Assembly: GCA_902488455.1 (NCBI GenBank)
Contig: CABTWG010000036.1
Span: forward strand, 1-12,996
DNA length: 12,996 bases
Source: an uncultured Peptoniphilus sp.
GTDB taxonomy: Bacteria; Bacillota; Clostridia; Tissierellales; Peptoniphilaceae
Reading direction: 5' to 3'
Part shown: positions 6,720-12,996 of the stretch, in pieces
How positions within the stretch are numbered: position 1 is the first letter of the stretch
Layout of the letters: the number at the start of each line of letters is the position of its first letter
Translations under genes and position numbers: made by a program
The notes under the pieces: generated by a model
Databases searched by the model: none
Told to the model about the DNA's origin: nothing
What the model saw: only the letters and a program-made list of their open reading frames with translations

Positions 6720-7502
6720 ATGGAATACAAATTTTTAATAGTTGAAGAAAAAGAAGATGGAATTCTTCTAGTAACAATAAACAAAGAAAGTAGCTTAAAC
6801 GCACTTAACTCAGAAGTATTAACTGAGCTAAACACATTATTTACTCATATAGACCAATGTGAAAAGACAAAAGTTGTAGTTCTTACAGGAAAAGGCAAAG
6901 CATTCGTAGCAGGAGCAGACATCTCTGAAATGGCTAATTTAAACGCATCAGAAGGAGCTAAATTTGCTAAACTTGGAATGGATACCTTCATGAAGATCGA
7001 AAAGAATTCAAAACCTGTAATAGCTGCAGTTAATGGATTTGCACTAGGTGGTGGATGTGAAATCTCACTAGCATGTGACATAAGAGTAGCATCAACAAAG
7101 GCTAAATTTGGTCAACCAGAAGTAGGTCTAGGAATCACACCAGGATTTGGTGGAACACAAAGACTAATAAGAACAGTAGGACCAGGAGCAGCAAAAGAAC
7201 TAATCTACACAGCAGATATAATAAATGCAGACGAAGCACTAAGAATCGGACTAGTAAACCATGTATACGAACCAGAAGAACTATTAGATAAAGCAATGGA
7301 AATAGCTAAGAAGATCGCTTCAAAGGCAAAACTAGCAGTAGAATATTCAAAAGAAGCAATAGTAAACGGAATCCAAACCGACATAGAAACAGGAATGGAA
7401 CTTGAAAGACAAGCATTCGGACTATGCTTCGCAACAGAAGATCAAAAAGAAGGAATGAAAGCATTCCTTGAAAAGAGATCACCAGAATTTAAAGGACTAT
7501 AG
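6720..7502 (+). CDS. crt: Enoyl-CoA hydratase / crotonase, (S)-specific
   Basis: This crotonase-fold enzyme interconverts (S)-3-hydroxybutyryl-CoA and crotonyl-CoA. It has 260 residues, normal for the family. The oxyanion-hole segments are AGADISEM (64-71) and ALGGG (108-112). Glu114 in GGGCEIS and Glu134 in GQPEVGLG correspond to the two catalytic glutamates of rat enoyl-CoA hydratase (Glu144 and Glu164). The ATG lies 4 nt after the thlA stop with only a weak purine-rich stretch upstream, so translation is probably coupled. Its position between thlA and hbd supports short-chain substrates. Confidence 0.95.
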   Translation: MEYKFLIVEEKEDGILLVTINKESSLNALNSEVLTELNTLFTHIDQCEKTKVVVLTGKGKAFVAGADISEMANLNASEGAKFAKLGMDTFMKIEKNSKPVIAAVNGFALGGGCEISLACDIRVASTKAKFGQPEVGLGITPGFGGTQRLIRTVGPGAAKELIYTADIINADEALRIGLVNHVYEPEELLDKAMEIAKKIASKAKLAVEYSKEAIVNGIQTDIETGMELERQAFGLCFATEDQKEGMKAFLEKRSPEFKGL

Positions 7503-7514
7503 GAGGAAAATAAA

Positions 7515-8357
7515 TTGAAAATAGCAGTAATCGGATCAGGTACAATGGGAGCAGGTATTGCTCAAGTACTAGCAACACATCACGAAGTAATCGTTAGAGA
7601 TATCGTGCCAGAAGCATTAGAACAAGCAATGGCAAAAATCCAAAAAGGATATGCTAAAAACGTATCAAAAGAAAGAATGACCCAAGAAGAAATGGATGCA
7701 GCACTAGCTAGAATCAAAACATCAGCAGATATCGAAGATATCAGAGACTGTGATCTAGTAATCGAAGCAGCAACAGAAAATCCAAAAGTTAAAAAAGCAA
7801 TCTTCCATGAACTTTGCGAAAAATGTGATCCAAAGACAATCTTAGCATCTAACACATCATCACTATCAATCACAGATATTGGTGGAGCTACAATGAGACC
7901 AGACAAAGTAATCGGAATGCACTTCTTCAACCCAGTACCAATGATGAAACTAGTAGAAGTAATATCAGGACAACTAACATCAGAAGAAACAAAGAACACA
8001 ATCATAGAACTATCCAAAGAAATAGGTAAAACACCAGTAGAAGTGGCAGAAGCACCAGGATTCGTAGTAAATAGAATATTAATTCCAATGATTAACGAAG
8101 CAATAGGAATCTACGCAGATAATGTAGCATCACCAGAAGACATAGACACAGCAATGAAACTAGGCGCAAACCATCCAATGGGACCACTAGAATTAGGAGA
8201 TCTAATCGGACTTGACGTATGTCTAGCAATCATGGAAGTACTATATAACGAATATGGCGATTCAAAATACAGACCACACATTCTTCTAAAGAAAATGGTA
8301 AGAGCAGGTCAACTAGGAAGAAAGACAGGCAAAGGATTCTACGACTACAGCAAATAA
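7515..8357 (+). CDS. hbd: 3-hydroxybutyryl-CoA dehydrogenase, TTG start
   Basis: It reduces acetoacetyl-CoA to (S)-3-hydroxybutyryl-CoA with NAD(P)H. It has 280 residues, as in clostridial Hbd. The Rossmann fingerprint is GSGTMGAGIAQ (7-17). The active-site set Ser115, His136 and Glu148 (HFFNPVPMMKLVEV) and Asn186 (GFVVNR) is intact. The C-terminal domain closes with GRKTGKGFYDY. The start codon is TTG, supported by AGGAGG (7501-7506), which overlaps the crt stop and sits 8 nt upstream. It is the last gene of the operon. Butyryl-CoA dehydrogenase and EtfAB, needed to go on to butyryl-CoA, are not in this window. Confidence 0.95.
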   Translation: MKIAVIGSGTMGAGIAQVLATHHEVIVRDIVPEALEQAMAKIQKGYAKNVSKERMTQEEMDAALARIKTSADIEDIRDCDLVIEAATENPKVKKAIFHELCEKCDPKTILASNTSSLSITDIGGATMRPDKVIGMHFFNPVPMMKLVEVISGQLTSEETKNTIIELSKEIGKTPVEVAEAPGFVVNRILIPMINEAIGIYADNVASPEDIDTAMKLGANHPMGPLELGDLIGLDVCLAIMEVLYNEYGDSKYRPHILLKKMVRAGQLGRKTGKGFYDYSK

Positions 8358-8367
8358 AAATAAACAC

Positions 8368-8402
8368 AAGAAAGCAAGGAGAAATCTTTGCTTTCTTTTT
8401 TT
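8368..8402 (+). terminator. Rho-independent terminator of the maoC-hbd operon
   Basis: Positions 8368-8380 pair with 8385-8397 (13 bp including one G-U) around the tetraloop GAAA, a GNRA type. The stem runs into an uninterrupted T-run ending at 8402. It starts 10 nt after the hbd stop. This is the cleanest terminator in the window. Confidence 0.93.
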
Positions 8403-8430
8403 GTCTGCAAAATTAAGTCAAATTAATCCC

Positions 8431-8801
8431 CGTAGCGGAAGCAACCATCTTCCATCAACCTAGACACTAAATTATTATTAATCAGCCATCAGGCGTGGGG
8501 CAACATCAACTCCAATTTATCCCCGTAGCGGAAGCAACCATCTTCCATTAGCCTTGATACTAAATTATTATTAATCAGCCATCAGGTGTACAGCAACATC
8601 AACTCCAATTAATCCCCGTAGCGGAAGCAACCATCTTCCATTAGCCTTGATACTAAATTATTATTAATCAGCCATCAGGTGTACAGCAACATCAACTCCA
8701 ATTAATCCCCGTAGCGGAAGCAACCTGCTTCCATGAACATCGATACTAAATTCTCTAAATTCAGGCGAAGCCGTCCGACAACATCAACTCCAATTCATCT
8801 T
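8431..8801 (+). repeat. Four-unit tandem array of the REP-like repeat (93-bp period)
   Basis: Units begin at 8431, 8524, 8617 and 8710, so the period is exactly 93 bp; the last unit is 92 bp. Units 2 and 3 are identical and unit 1 differs at a few bases. Unit 4 is divergent and carries the full GGAAGCA/TGCTTCC stem, whereas units 1-3 have a shorter GGAAG/CTTCC stem with loop CAACCAT. Each unit has GTAG, hairpin, GAYACTAAATT spacer, an AGGCG- or AGGTG-containing segment and a CAACATCAACTCCAATT end. Confidence 0.93.
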
Positions 8802-8837
8802 CGTAGCGGAACCTTCCAGGTTCCACAGTCGAAGGCG
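8797..8837 (+). repeat. Short REP-like variant with substituted stem
   Basis: GTAG at 8803 is followed by C and the stem GGAACCT/AGGTTCC with loop TCC. Compared with the common stem, both strands have changed so pairing is kept. Outer CTTCG and CGAAG flank it, as in the copy at 4255-4295. It directly abuts the tandem array. Confidence 0.75.
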
Positions 8838-8956
8838 TAAATTCTTTAAAACTTGTAAATAATATTATCCCATCGAGCGACAGCATAACCAACTGTCTAA
8901 ATCATCAACACCTGACCCCACCAATTTTTAAACCATTCCGTAATTAATTTCACGCA
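8838..8956. other. Non-coding spacer between repeat copies
   Basis: I see no open reading frame, RNA gene or promoter that I can support here. The sequence is AT-rich, with a small AATTTCACGCAGAGC word near its right end that resembles the direct repeat at 4761-4810. Confidence 0.5.
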
Positions 8957-8993
8957 GAGCCTATCGGCTATGGAAGCAGATTGCTTCCGCTAC
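8957..8993 (-). repeat. REP-like short variant in inverted orientation
   Basis: On the minus strand it reads GTAG, C, then the stem GGAAGCA/TGCTTCC with loop ATC, then AGCC-gata-GGCT. It is the only copy in this orientation. With the array at 8431-8837 it forms a widely spaced inverted pair, as in composite REP clusters. Confidence 0.75.
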
Positions 8994-9058
8994 AAATAAA
9001 TCTTAATCCCACACAAAAAAACAAATAAATATTATCAAAAATCAATCCAAAACCCCTT
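8990..9058 (+). other. 69-nt G-free tract upstream of the dnaJ promoter
   Basis: The plus strand has no G over 69 bases but 17 C by my count. The tract runs into the -35 element of the dnaJ-clpB promoter, paralleling the tract upstream of maoC. Confidence 0.75.
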
Positions 9059-9085
9059 GCAAAAAATCCTTAACCCTTGTATAAT
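9057..9085 (+). promoter_or_regulatory. Sigma-A promoter of the dnaJ-clpB operon
   Basis: TTGCAA (9057-9062) and a perfect TATAAT (9080-9085) are spaced by 17 nt. Transcription should start near 9092, immediately before or within the CtsR operator, giving a leader of roughly 53 nt before the ATG at 9145. Confidence 0.82.
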
Positions 9086-9093
9086 TTACTTAA

Positions 9094-9110
9094 GGTCAAA
9101 TAAGGTCAAA
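9094..9110 (+). promoter_or_regulatory. CtsR operator (heat-shock repressor box)
   Basis: GGTCAAA-TAA-GGTCAAA is an exact match to the CtsR consensus, two direct heptads RGTCAAA separated by NAN. It begins 9 nt after the -10 element, where bound repressor would block transcription initiation. CtsR is the Firmicutes repressor of clp genes and is inactivated by heat, so the dnaJ-clpB operon should be induced by protein-unfolding stress. The ctsR gene itself is not in the window. Confidence 0.92.
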
Positions 9111-9144
9111 AACCTTGAAGCACTTTGAAGCACATGGAGGAATT

Positions 9145-10065
9145 ATGGAATATAAAGATTATTATAAAATATTAGAAGTAGATAAAGACGCAACTGAACA
9201 GAAGATTAAATCCCAATACAGAAAATTGGCGAAGAAATACCATCCGGACTTAAACCCAGATGACAAAGTTGCGCAAGAAAAATTTAAAGAAATAAACGAA
9301 GCCTATGAAGTACTAGGAGACAAGGAAAAGAGAAAGAGATACGATACCTTTGGCTCAAACTATGACTTCAGAGGAGGACAAAACTTCGATCCTTCACAAT
9401 ATGGCTACACCTATACTTCCAGCGGCACTGGTGGCTTCTCTGATTTTTTTGACTTAATATTTGGAGGAAACACAAAATCAGACCAAGGCGGCTTCGGCGG
9501 ATTTTCCATGGGAGACATCTTCTCTGACTTAGGAGGAGCAGGTAGGAAAAAATCAGCAAAAGCCCAAAGACCAACCTACAACACAGAGCTAAAAATCACA
9601 TTAAAAGAAGCCTACCATGGCAAGACTGAAAAAGTGAGCCTTAATATAGAAGGAAAAAATATAGAAATCGAACTAAAAATCCCAGCAGGCATCACAGAAA
9701 ATAAAAAGATCAAAGTAAAAGCAGACAAATACGGCGTAACAGCCGACATCATGTTTAAAATAAAAATAAAACCAAGCAGAAAATTTAAACTCGAAGGACT
9801 AAACATAGAATCAACACAAGACATCTACCCATGGCAAGCAGCTTTAGGCGATGACGTGACGGTAGAGTCCCTCGAAAATAAAATAAAAGTAAAAATCCCA
9901 CCAAAATTCAAGGGCGGATCAAAAATGAGGATCCCAGGCAGAGGATTTAAAGACTTAAAAGGCAAGACCGGTGACCTTTATATAACATTTAATATAGTAA
10001 ATCCAACAGAAATCACAGAAGAAATGGAAGAACTATATAGAAAACTAAAAAATGTAAAGGAGTGA
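9145..10065 (+). CDS. dnaJ: DnaJ-family co-chaperone without zinc finger (CbpA/type II-like)
   Basis: This J-protein stimulates the DnaK ATPase and delivers clients. With the ATG at 9145 it has 306 residues. A J-domain spans about 4-69 with the essential HPD at 33-35. A Gly/Phe-rich linker follows (70-135), then two beta-sandwich client-binding domains (about 145-210 and 213-290). The CxxCxGxG zinc-binding repeats of full DnaJ are absent, which makes it the CbpA/DjlA-like class II form. An in-frame TTG at 9115 would add 10 residues, but those codons include the GGAGG ribosome-binding site (9136-9140), so 9145 is preferred. It ends 4 nt before clpB and is CtsR-controlled. Confidence 0.92.
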   Translation: MEYKDYYKILEVDKDATEQKIKSQYRKLAKKYHPDLNPDDKVAQEKFKEINEAYEVLGDKEKRKRYDTFGSNYDFRGGQNFDPSQYGYTYTSSGTGGFSDFFDLIFGGNTKSDQGGFGGFSMGDIFSDLGGAGRKKSAKAQRPTYNTELKITLKEAYHGKTEKVSLNIEGKNIEIELKIPAGITENKKIKVKADKYGVTADIMFKIKIKPSRKFKLEGLNIESTQDIYPWQAALGDDVTVESLENKIKVKIPPKFKGGSKMRIPGRGFKDLKGKTGDLYITFNIVNPTEITEEMEELYRKLKNVKE

Positions 10066-10069
10066 TACC

Positions 10070-12655
10070 ATGAACTTAGAAAAATGGACACAAAAAAGCA
10101 TAGAAGCAATACAAAATACAGAAAATATAGCAAGAGAATACGGCAATCCAGAGATCACAGACAAACACCTACTCGCATCATTACTAATGGATAAAAACGG
10201 ACTCATACCAAGAGTCCTATCCTACATGGGAGTAAACTCAGACGACCTCTTAAGAGAAACCAAAGCTGACATCGAAAAACTACCAAAGATGAGAGGCGGA
10301 ACGCTACACCCATCCACAGAATTTTCCGTAGCCGTAAGAAACGCAGACAAAATAAGAGACGAATTCAAAGATCTATACACATCAGTAGAACATATCTTCC
10401 TAGCAATCCTAGAAAATAAAAACGGCACCACAGGCGAATTGCTAAAGAAATTTAACATCACCAAAGAATCATTTCTAGAAAACTTGAGGAAGATAAGAGG
10501 CAACCAACACGTAACCACAGACAACCCAGAAGACACCTTTGAAGCACTACTAAAATATGGAAGAGACCTAACAGCAGAAGCCAAATCCGGCAAAATGGAT
10601 CCAGTAATAGGAAAAGAAGAAGAAATCAGAAACGTTATTAGGATCCTCTCAAGAAGAACCAAAAACAACCCAGTCCTAATCGGAGAACCAGGCGTAGGCA
10701 AGACCGCCATCGTAGAAGGATTGGCACAAAGAATCGTCTCCGGCGACGTACCAGAAGGACTAAAGGACAAGACCATCTTCTCACTAGACATGGGCTCATT
10801 AATAGCCGGCGCAAAATATAGAGGCGAATTCGAAGAAAGACTAAAAGCAGTCCTAAACGAAGTCTCAACCTCAGAAGGAAAAATCATCCTATTTATAGAC
10901 GAAATCCACAACATCGTCGGCGCAGGCAAATCAGAAGGCGCAATGGACGCAGGCAACCTCTTAAAACCAATGCTAGCAAGAGGCGAACTCCACACCATCG
11001 GAGCAACCACATTAGACGAATACAGAAAATATATAGAAAAAGACTCAGCCTTAGAGAGAAGATTCCAAAAAGTCATGGTAACAGAACCAACAGTCGAAGA
11101 AACCATCACCATCCTAAGAGGATTAAAACACAAATTCGAAATCTACCACGGCATCAGAATCTCCGATGGAGCAGTCATAGCAGCAGCAACATTATCCAAC
11201 AGATACATCTCTGACAGATTCCTACCAGACAAAGCAATAGACTTAATGGACGAATCCTGCGCAATGCTAAGAACAGAAATCGACTCAATGCCAACAGAAA
11301 TCGACGACGTAAGACGCGCAATACTCTCACTAGAAATCGAAAGAGAAGCACTAAAAAAAGAAACAGACGAAGCATCAAAGAAAAGATTAGCATCAATAGA
11401 AAAAGAAATCAGTGAAAAGAAATCCGACTACGACCTACTAAAAGCCAAATGGGAACAAGAAAAGAAGGACTTAGACTCACTAAAAGAAATAAAAGAAAAG
11501 ATCGAAGACGTAAAACATCAAATCGAAGAAGCAGAAAGATCATATGACCTAGAAAAACTATCAGTCCTAAAATACGGCGAACTACCAAAACTAGAAGAAG
11601 AACTAAAAACCAAAGAAGAAAAGACAAAAGACGAAGACCAAATGGTAAAAGAAGTAGTAACCGAAGAAGAAATCAGAGAAGTAGTCTCAAGACTAACAGG
11701 TATCCCACTAGAAAAACTAAACGAAACAGAAAGAGATAAACTCTTAAAACTAGACGAAAGACTCCACGAAAGAGTAATAGGCCAAGACGAAGCAGTAAAA
11801 GCAGTCTCCGACGCAGTCCTTCGCGCAAGAGCAGGACTAAAATCAGAAAACAGACCAATAGGATCATTCATATTCTTAGGACCAACAGGAGTGGGCAAAA
11901 CAGAAACAGCAAAAGCACTAACAGAAGACCTATTCGACGACGAAAAGAACCTAATAAGAATCGACATGAGTGAATACATGGAAAAATATTCAGTATCAAG
12001 ACTAATAGGATCCCCACCAGGATACGTCGGATACGAAGAAGGCGGCCAACTAACAGAAGCAGTAAGACGCCACCCATACTCAGTAATCCTATTTGACGAA
12101 ATCGAAAAAGCTCATCCAGACGTGTTCAACATATTGCTACAAGTCCTAGACGACGGACGACTAACAGACAACCAAGGAAGAACCGTCGACTTCAAAAACA
12201 CAGTCATCATCATGACCTCGAACCTAGGCTCAGCAGATTTACTAGAAGGCATCGACGAAGAAGGCAAAATCCCAGAAGCAACAAAAGACATCGTTATGGA
12301 AGAACTAAAACGATCATTTAGACCAGAATTTCTAAACAGAGTAGACGAAATCGTCATGTTCACACCACTAACAAGAGACCAAATCTTTGAAATCATAAAA
12401 TTTGCAATCAAAGAATTGGAAAAACGCCTAGAAGCAAGAGAAATCACAATCGAAGCAACAGAAAACGCCCTACAAAAAATCCTAGACGAATCATACAACG
12501 TACAGTACGGCGCAAGACCAGTCAAAAGATATATCCAATCCACACTAGAAACCAAACTCTCAAGGATGATCATAGCAGGAGAAGTAGGAGAAAAAGACAA
12601 ACTAACAGTGGACATAGACGAAAACGGCGAAATAGTAATAAGAGTGAACAAATAA
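10070..12655 (+). CDS. clpB: ATP-dependent disaggregase ClpB
   Basis: This Hsp100 hexamer extracts polypeptides from aggregates together with DnaK and a J-protein. Its 861 residues match bacterial ClpB. Order of parts: N-domain (1-145); AAA1 with Walker A GEPGVGKT (205-212), pore loop KYRG (249-252), Walker B ILFIDE (273-278) and arginine finger near 330; a long charged coiled-coil middle domain (about 400-530) that separates ClpB from ClpA/C/E; AAA2 with Walker A GPTGVGKT (604-611), pore loop GYVG (651-654), Walker B VILFDE (672-677) and sensor-2 GAR (814-816). A ribosome-binding site AAAGGAG overlaps the dnaJ stop. NNY codons end almost always in C, which suggests selection for high expression. 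CtsR regulation comes from the shared promoter. Confidence 0.98.
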   Translation: MNLEKWTQKSIEAIQNTENIAREYGNPEITDKHLLASLLMDKNGLIPRVLSYMGVNSDDLLRETKADIEKLPKMRGGTLHPSTEFSVAVRNADKIRDEFKDLYTSVEHIFLAILENKNGTTGELLKKFNITKESFLENLRKIRGNQHVTTDNPEDTFEALLKYGRDLTAEAKSGKMDPVIGKEEEIRNVIRILSRRTKNNPVLIGEPGVGKTAIVEGLAQRIVSGDVPEGLKDKTIFSLDMGSLIAGAKYRGEFEERLKAVLNEVSTSEGKIILFIDEIHNIVGAGKSEGAMDAGNLLKPMLARGELHTIGATTLDEYRKYIEKDSALERRFQKVMVTEPTVEETITILRGLKHKFEIYHGIRISDGAVIAAATLSNRYISDRFLPDKAIDLMDESCAMLRTEIDSMPTEIDDVRRAILSLEIEREALKKETDEASKKRLASIEKEISEKKSDYDLLKAKWEQEKKDLDSLKEIKEKIEDVKHQIEEAERSYDLEKLSVLKYGELPKLEEELKTKEEKTKDEDQMVKEVVTEEEIREVVSRLTGIPLEKLNETERDKLLKLDERLHERVIGQDEAVKAVSDAVLRARAGLKSENRPIGSFIFLGPTGVGKTETAKALTEDLFDDEKNLIRIDMSEYMEKYSVSRLIGSPPGYVGYEEGGQLTEAVRRHPYSVILFDEIEKAHPDVFNILLQVLDDGRLTDNQGRTVDFKNTVIIMTSNLGSADLLEGIDEEGKIPEATKDIVMEELKRSFRPEFLNRVDEIVMFTPLTRDQIFEIIKFAIKELEKRLEAREITIEATENALQKILDESYNVQYGARPVKRYIQSTLETKLSRMIIAGEVGEKDKLTVDIDENGEIVIRVNK

Positions 12656-12679
12656 AAATAGGAAATAAGAAGATAAAAG

Positions 12680-12705
12680 AAGGAAGCACCTCGCTTCCTT
12701 TTTTT
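12680..12705 (+). terminator. Rho-independent terminator of the dnaJ-clpB operon
   Basis: AAGGAAGC (12680-12687) pairs with GCTTCCTT (12693-12700) around the loop ACCTC, and the T-run extends to 12705. It lies 25 nt after the clpB stop. The 17-nt core differs at only 3 positions from the REP-like hairpin core GGAAGCAACCTGCTTCC. Confidence 0.92.
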
Positions 12706-12769
12706 GATGGGAAAACCGTCGCAAACCAAGACCATGCAACTGCACGTAGCGAAAGCCTTAAGGAAGATC

Positions 12770-12820
12770 GTCACCCTGAGCGAGCGTAGCGAGTCGAATG
12801 GGTATAACCCTGGTGAGGTC
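12770..12820 (+). repeat. CCCTGAGCGAG...GAGTCGAA repeat with GGGTATAACCC palindrome
   Basis: GTCACCCTGAGCGAG, then GAGTCGAATGGGTATAACCC, then TGGTGAGG. The first words relate to the element at 4498-4545 and the second to GTCGAACGGGTCTAACC near 4378-4395 and 4565-4585 (minus). Open reading frames across it encode repeat-derived peptides (FDSLRSLR) and are not credible genes. Confidence 0.6.
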
Positions 12821-12837
12821 AAACATAGATGATTTCC

Positions 12838-12898
12838 CGTAGCGGAAGCAACCTGCTTCCATAAACATTAATACTAAATTATCTTCATTCAGGCGAGC
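12838..12898 (+). repeat. REP-like repeat unit joined to the 98-bp repeat
   Basis: GTAG at 12839, C, then the full stem GGAAGCA/TGCTTCC with loop ACC, then the AATACTAAATT spacer and TTCAGGCGAG. The expected CAAC tail is missing because the 98-bp repeat begins at once (12899), which looks like an insertion or a junction between two repeat families. Confidence 0.8.
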
Positions 12899-12996
12899 AG
12901 TCGAGTTCTGCAAATCAGACTTCATTACATTCGGCTTCTTTGGAACTCTTTGCATAAGACCTGCAACGAAATCAAAGATTTCGGCTAGGGCTTCGA
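12899..12996 (+). repeat. 98-bp dispersed repeat, second copy, runs off the window
   Basis: Matches the reverse complement of 4580-4677 over its full 98 bases with 11 mismatches by hand count; the last 40 bases are identical. It contains CGAAATC-aaa-GATTTCG. The repeat may continue past the window end, since the 4.5 kb copy continues into GGGTCTAACCC. Confidence 0.85.

Noticed and set aside
8431..8801. CRISPR array
   Set aside because: The tandem units are similar over their whole 93 bp, with no unique spacers and no cas genes nearby.
9115..9144. Ten-residue N-terminal extension of DnaJ from a TTG start
   Set aside because: The extension codons include the GGAGG ribosome-binding site for the ATG at 9145, and J-proteins normally begin just before the DYY segment.
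10508..10530. Internal translation start giving a short ClpB form, as in E. coli
   Set aside because: No convincing start codon with a ribosome-binding site is visible near the end of the N-domain.
10222..11133. 303-codon minus-strand frame inside clpB, and similar frames inside dnaJ, thlA, crt, hbd, wecA and wecB
   Set aside because: Antisense shadows caused by codon bias in real genes; serine- or leucine-rich low-complexity products with no recognisable domain.
12758..12955. Reading frames in the region after clpB, including one giving PFDSLRSLRVT
   Set aside because: These peptides come from the CTGAGCGAG...GAGTCGAA repeat, a common source of false hypothetical proteins; one also overlaps clpB antisense.

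Overview
The window looks like chromosomal DNA from a low-GC, Gram-positive fermentative anaerobe. The evidence is AT-rich genes with strong AGGAGG-type ribosome-binding sites, sigma-A promoters, a CtsR heat-shock operator and an acetyl-CoA-to-crotonyl-CoA operon. Codon style and gene content would fit a Tissierellia/Peptoniphilaceae member (Peptoniphilus- or Anaerococcus-like), but that placement is inference. I see no phage, CRISPR, rRNA or tRNA genes.

Layout: (1) 174-3990, minus strand: a tightly packed four-gene operon read right to left. It holds a Sua5/YwlC threonylcarbamoyl-AMP synthase, uracil phosphoribosyltransferase (upp), a WecA/TagO-type polyprenyl-phosphate sugar-1-phosphate transferase and UDP-GlcNAc 2-epimerase. 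An extended -10 promoter precedes it and a long hairpin terminator follows it (86-138). (2) 4020-5098: a 1.08 kb non-coding, repeat-rich divergent region. (3) 5099-8357, plus strand: a MaoC-type hydratase, thiolase, crotonase and 3-hydroxybutyryl-CoA dehydrogenase operon, with a near-consensus promoter, a structured ~118-nt leader and a GNRA-loop terminator. (4) 8403-9056: a second repeat region with a four-unit 93-bp tandem array. (5) 9145-12655, plus strand: a zinc-finger-less DnaJ and ClpB in one operon, with a textbook CtsR box just after the -10 element. (6) 12706-12996: a third repeat region.

The genes fall into three functional blocks: tRNA modification, pyrimidine salvage and cell-envelope precursor synthesis; four-carbon acyl-CoA metabolism of the butyrate type, without butyryl-CoA dehydrogenase or ETF genes in view; and stress-induced protein disaggregation (J-protein plus ClpB).

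The least ordinary content is between the genes. A family of short hairpins, each preceded by an invariant GTAG, recurs about nine times in every intergenic region and never inside a gene. The stems vary by compensatory changes, the pattern expected of REP elements mobilised by a RAYT-type Y1 transposase. Other repeat families, long G-free tracts upstream of promoters and a sharp codon-usage contrast between genes are also described.
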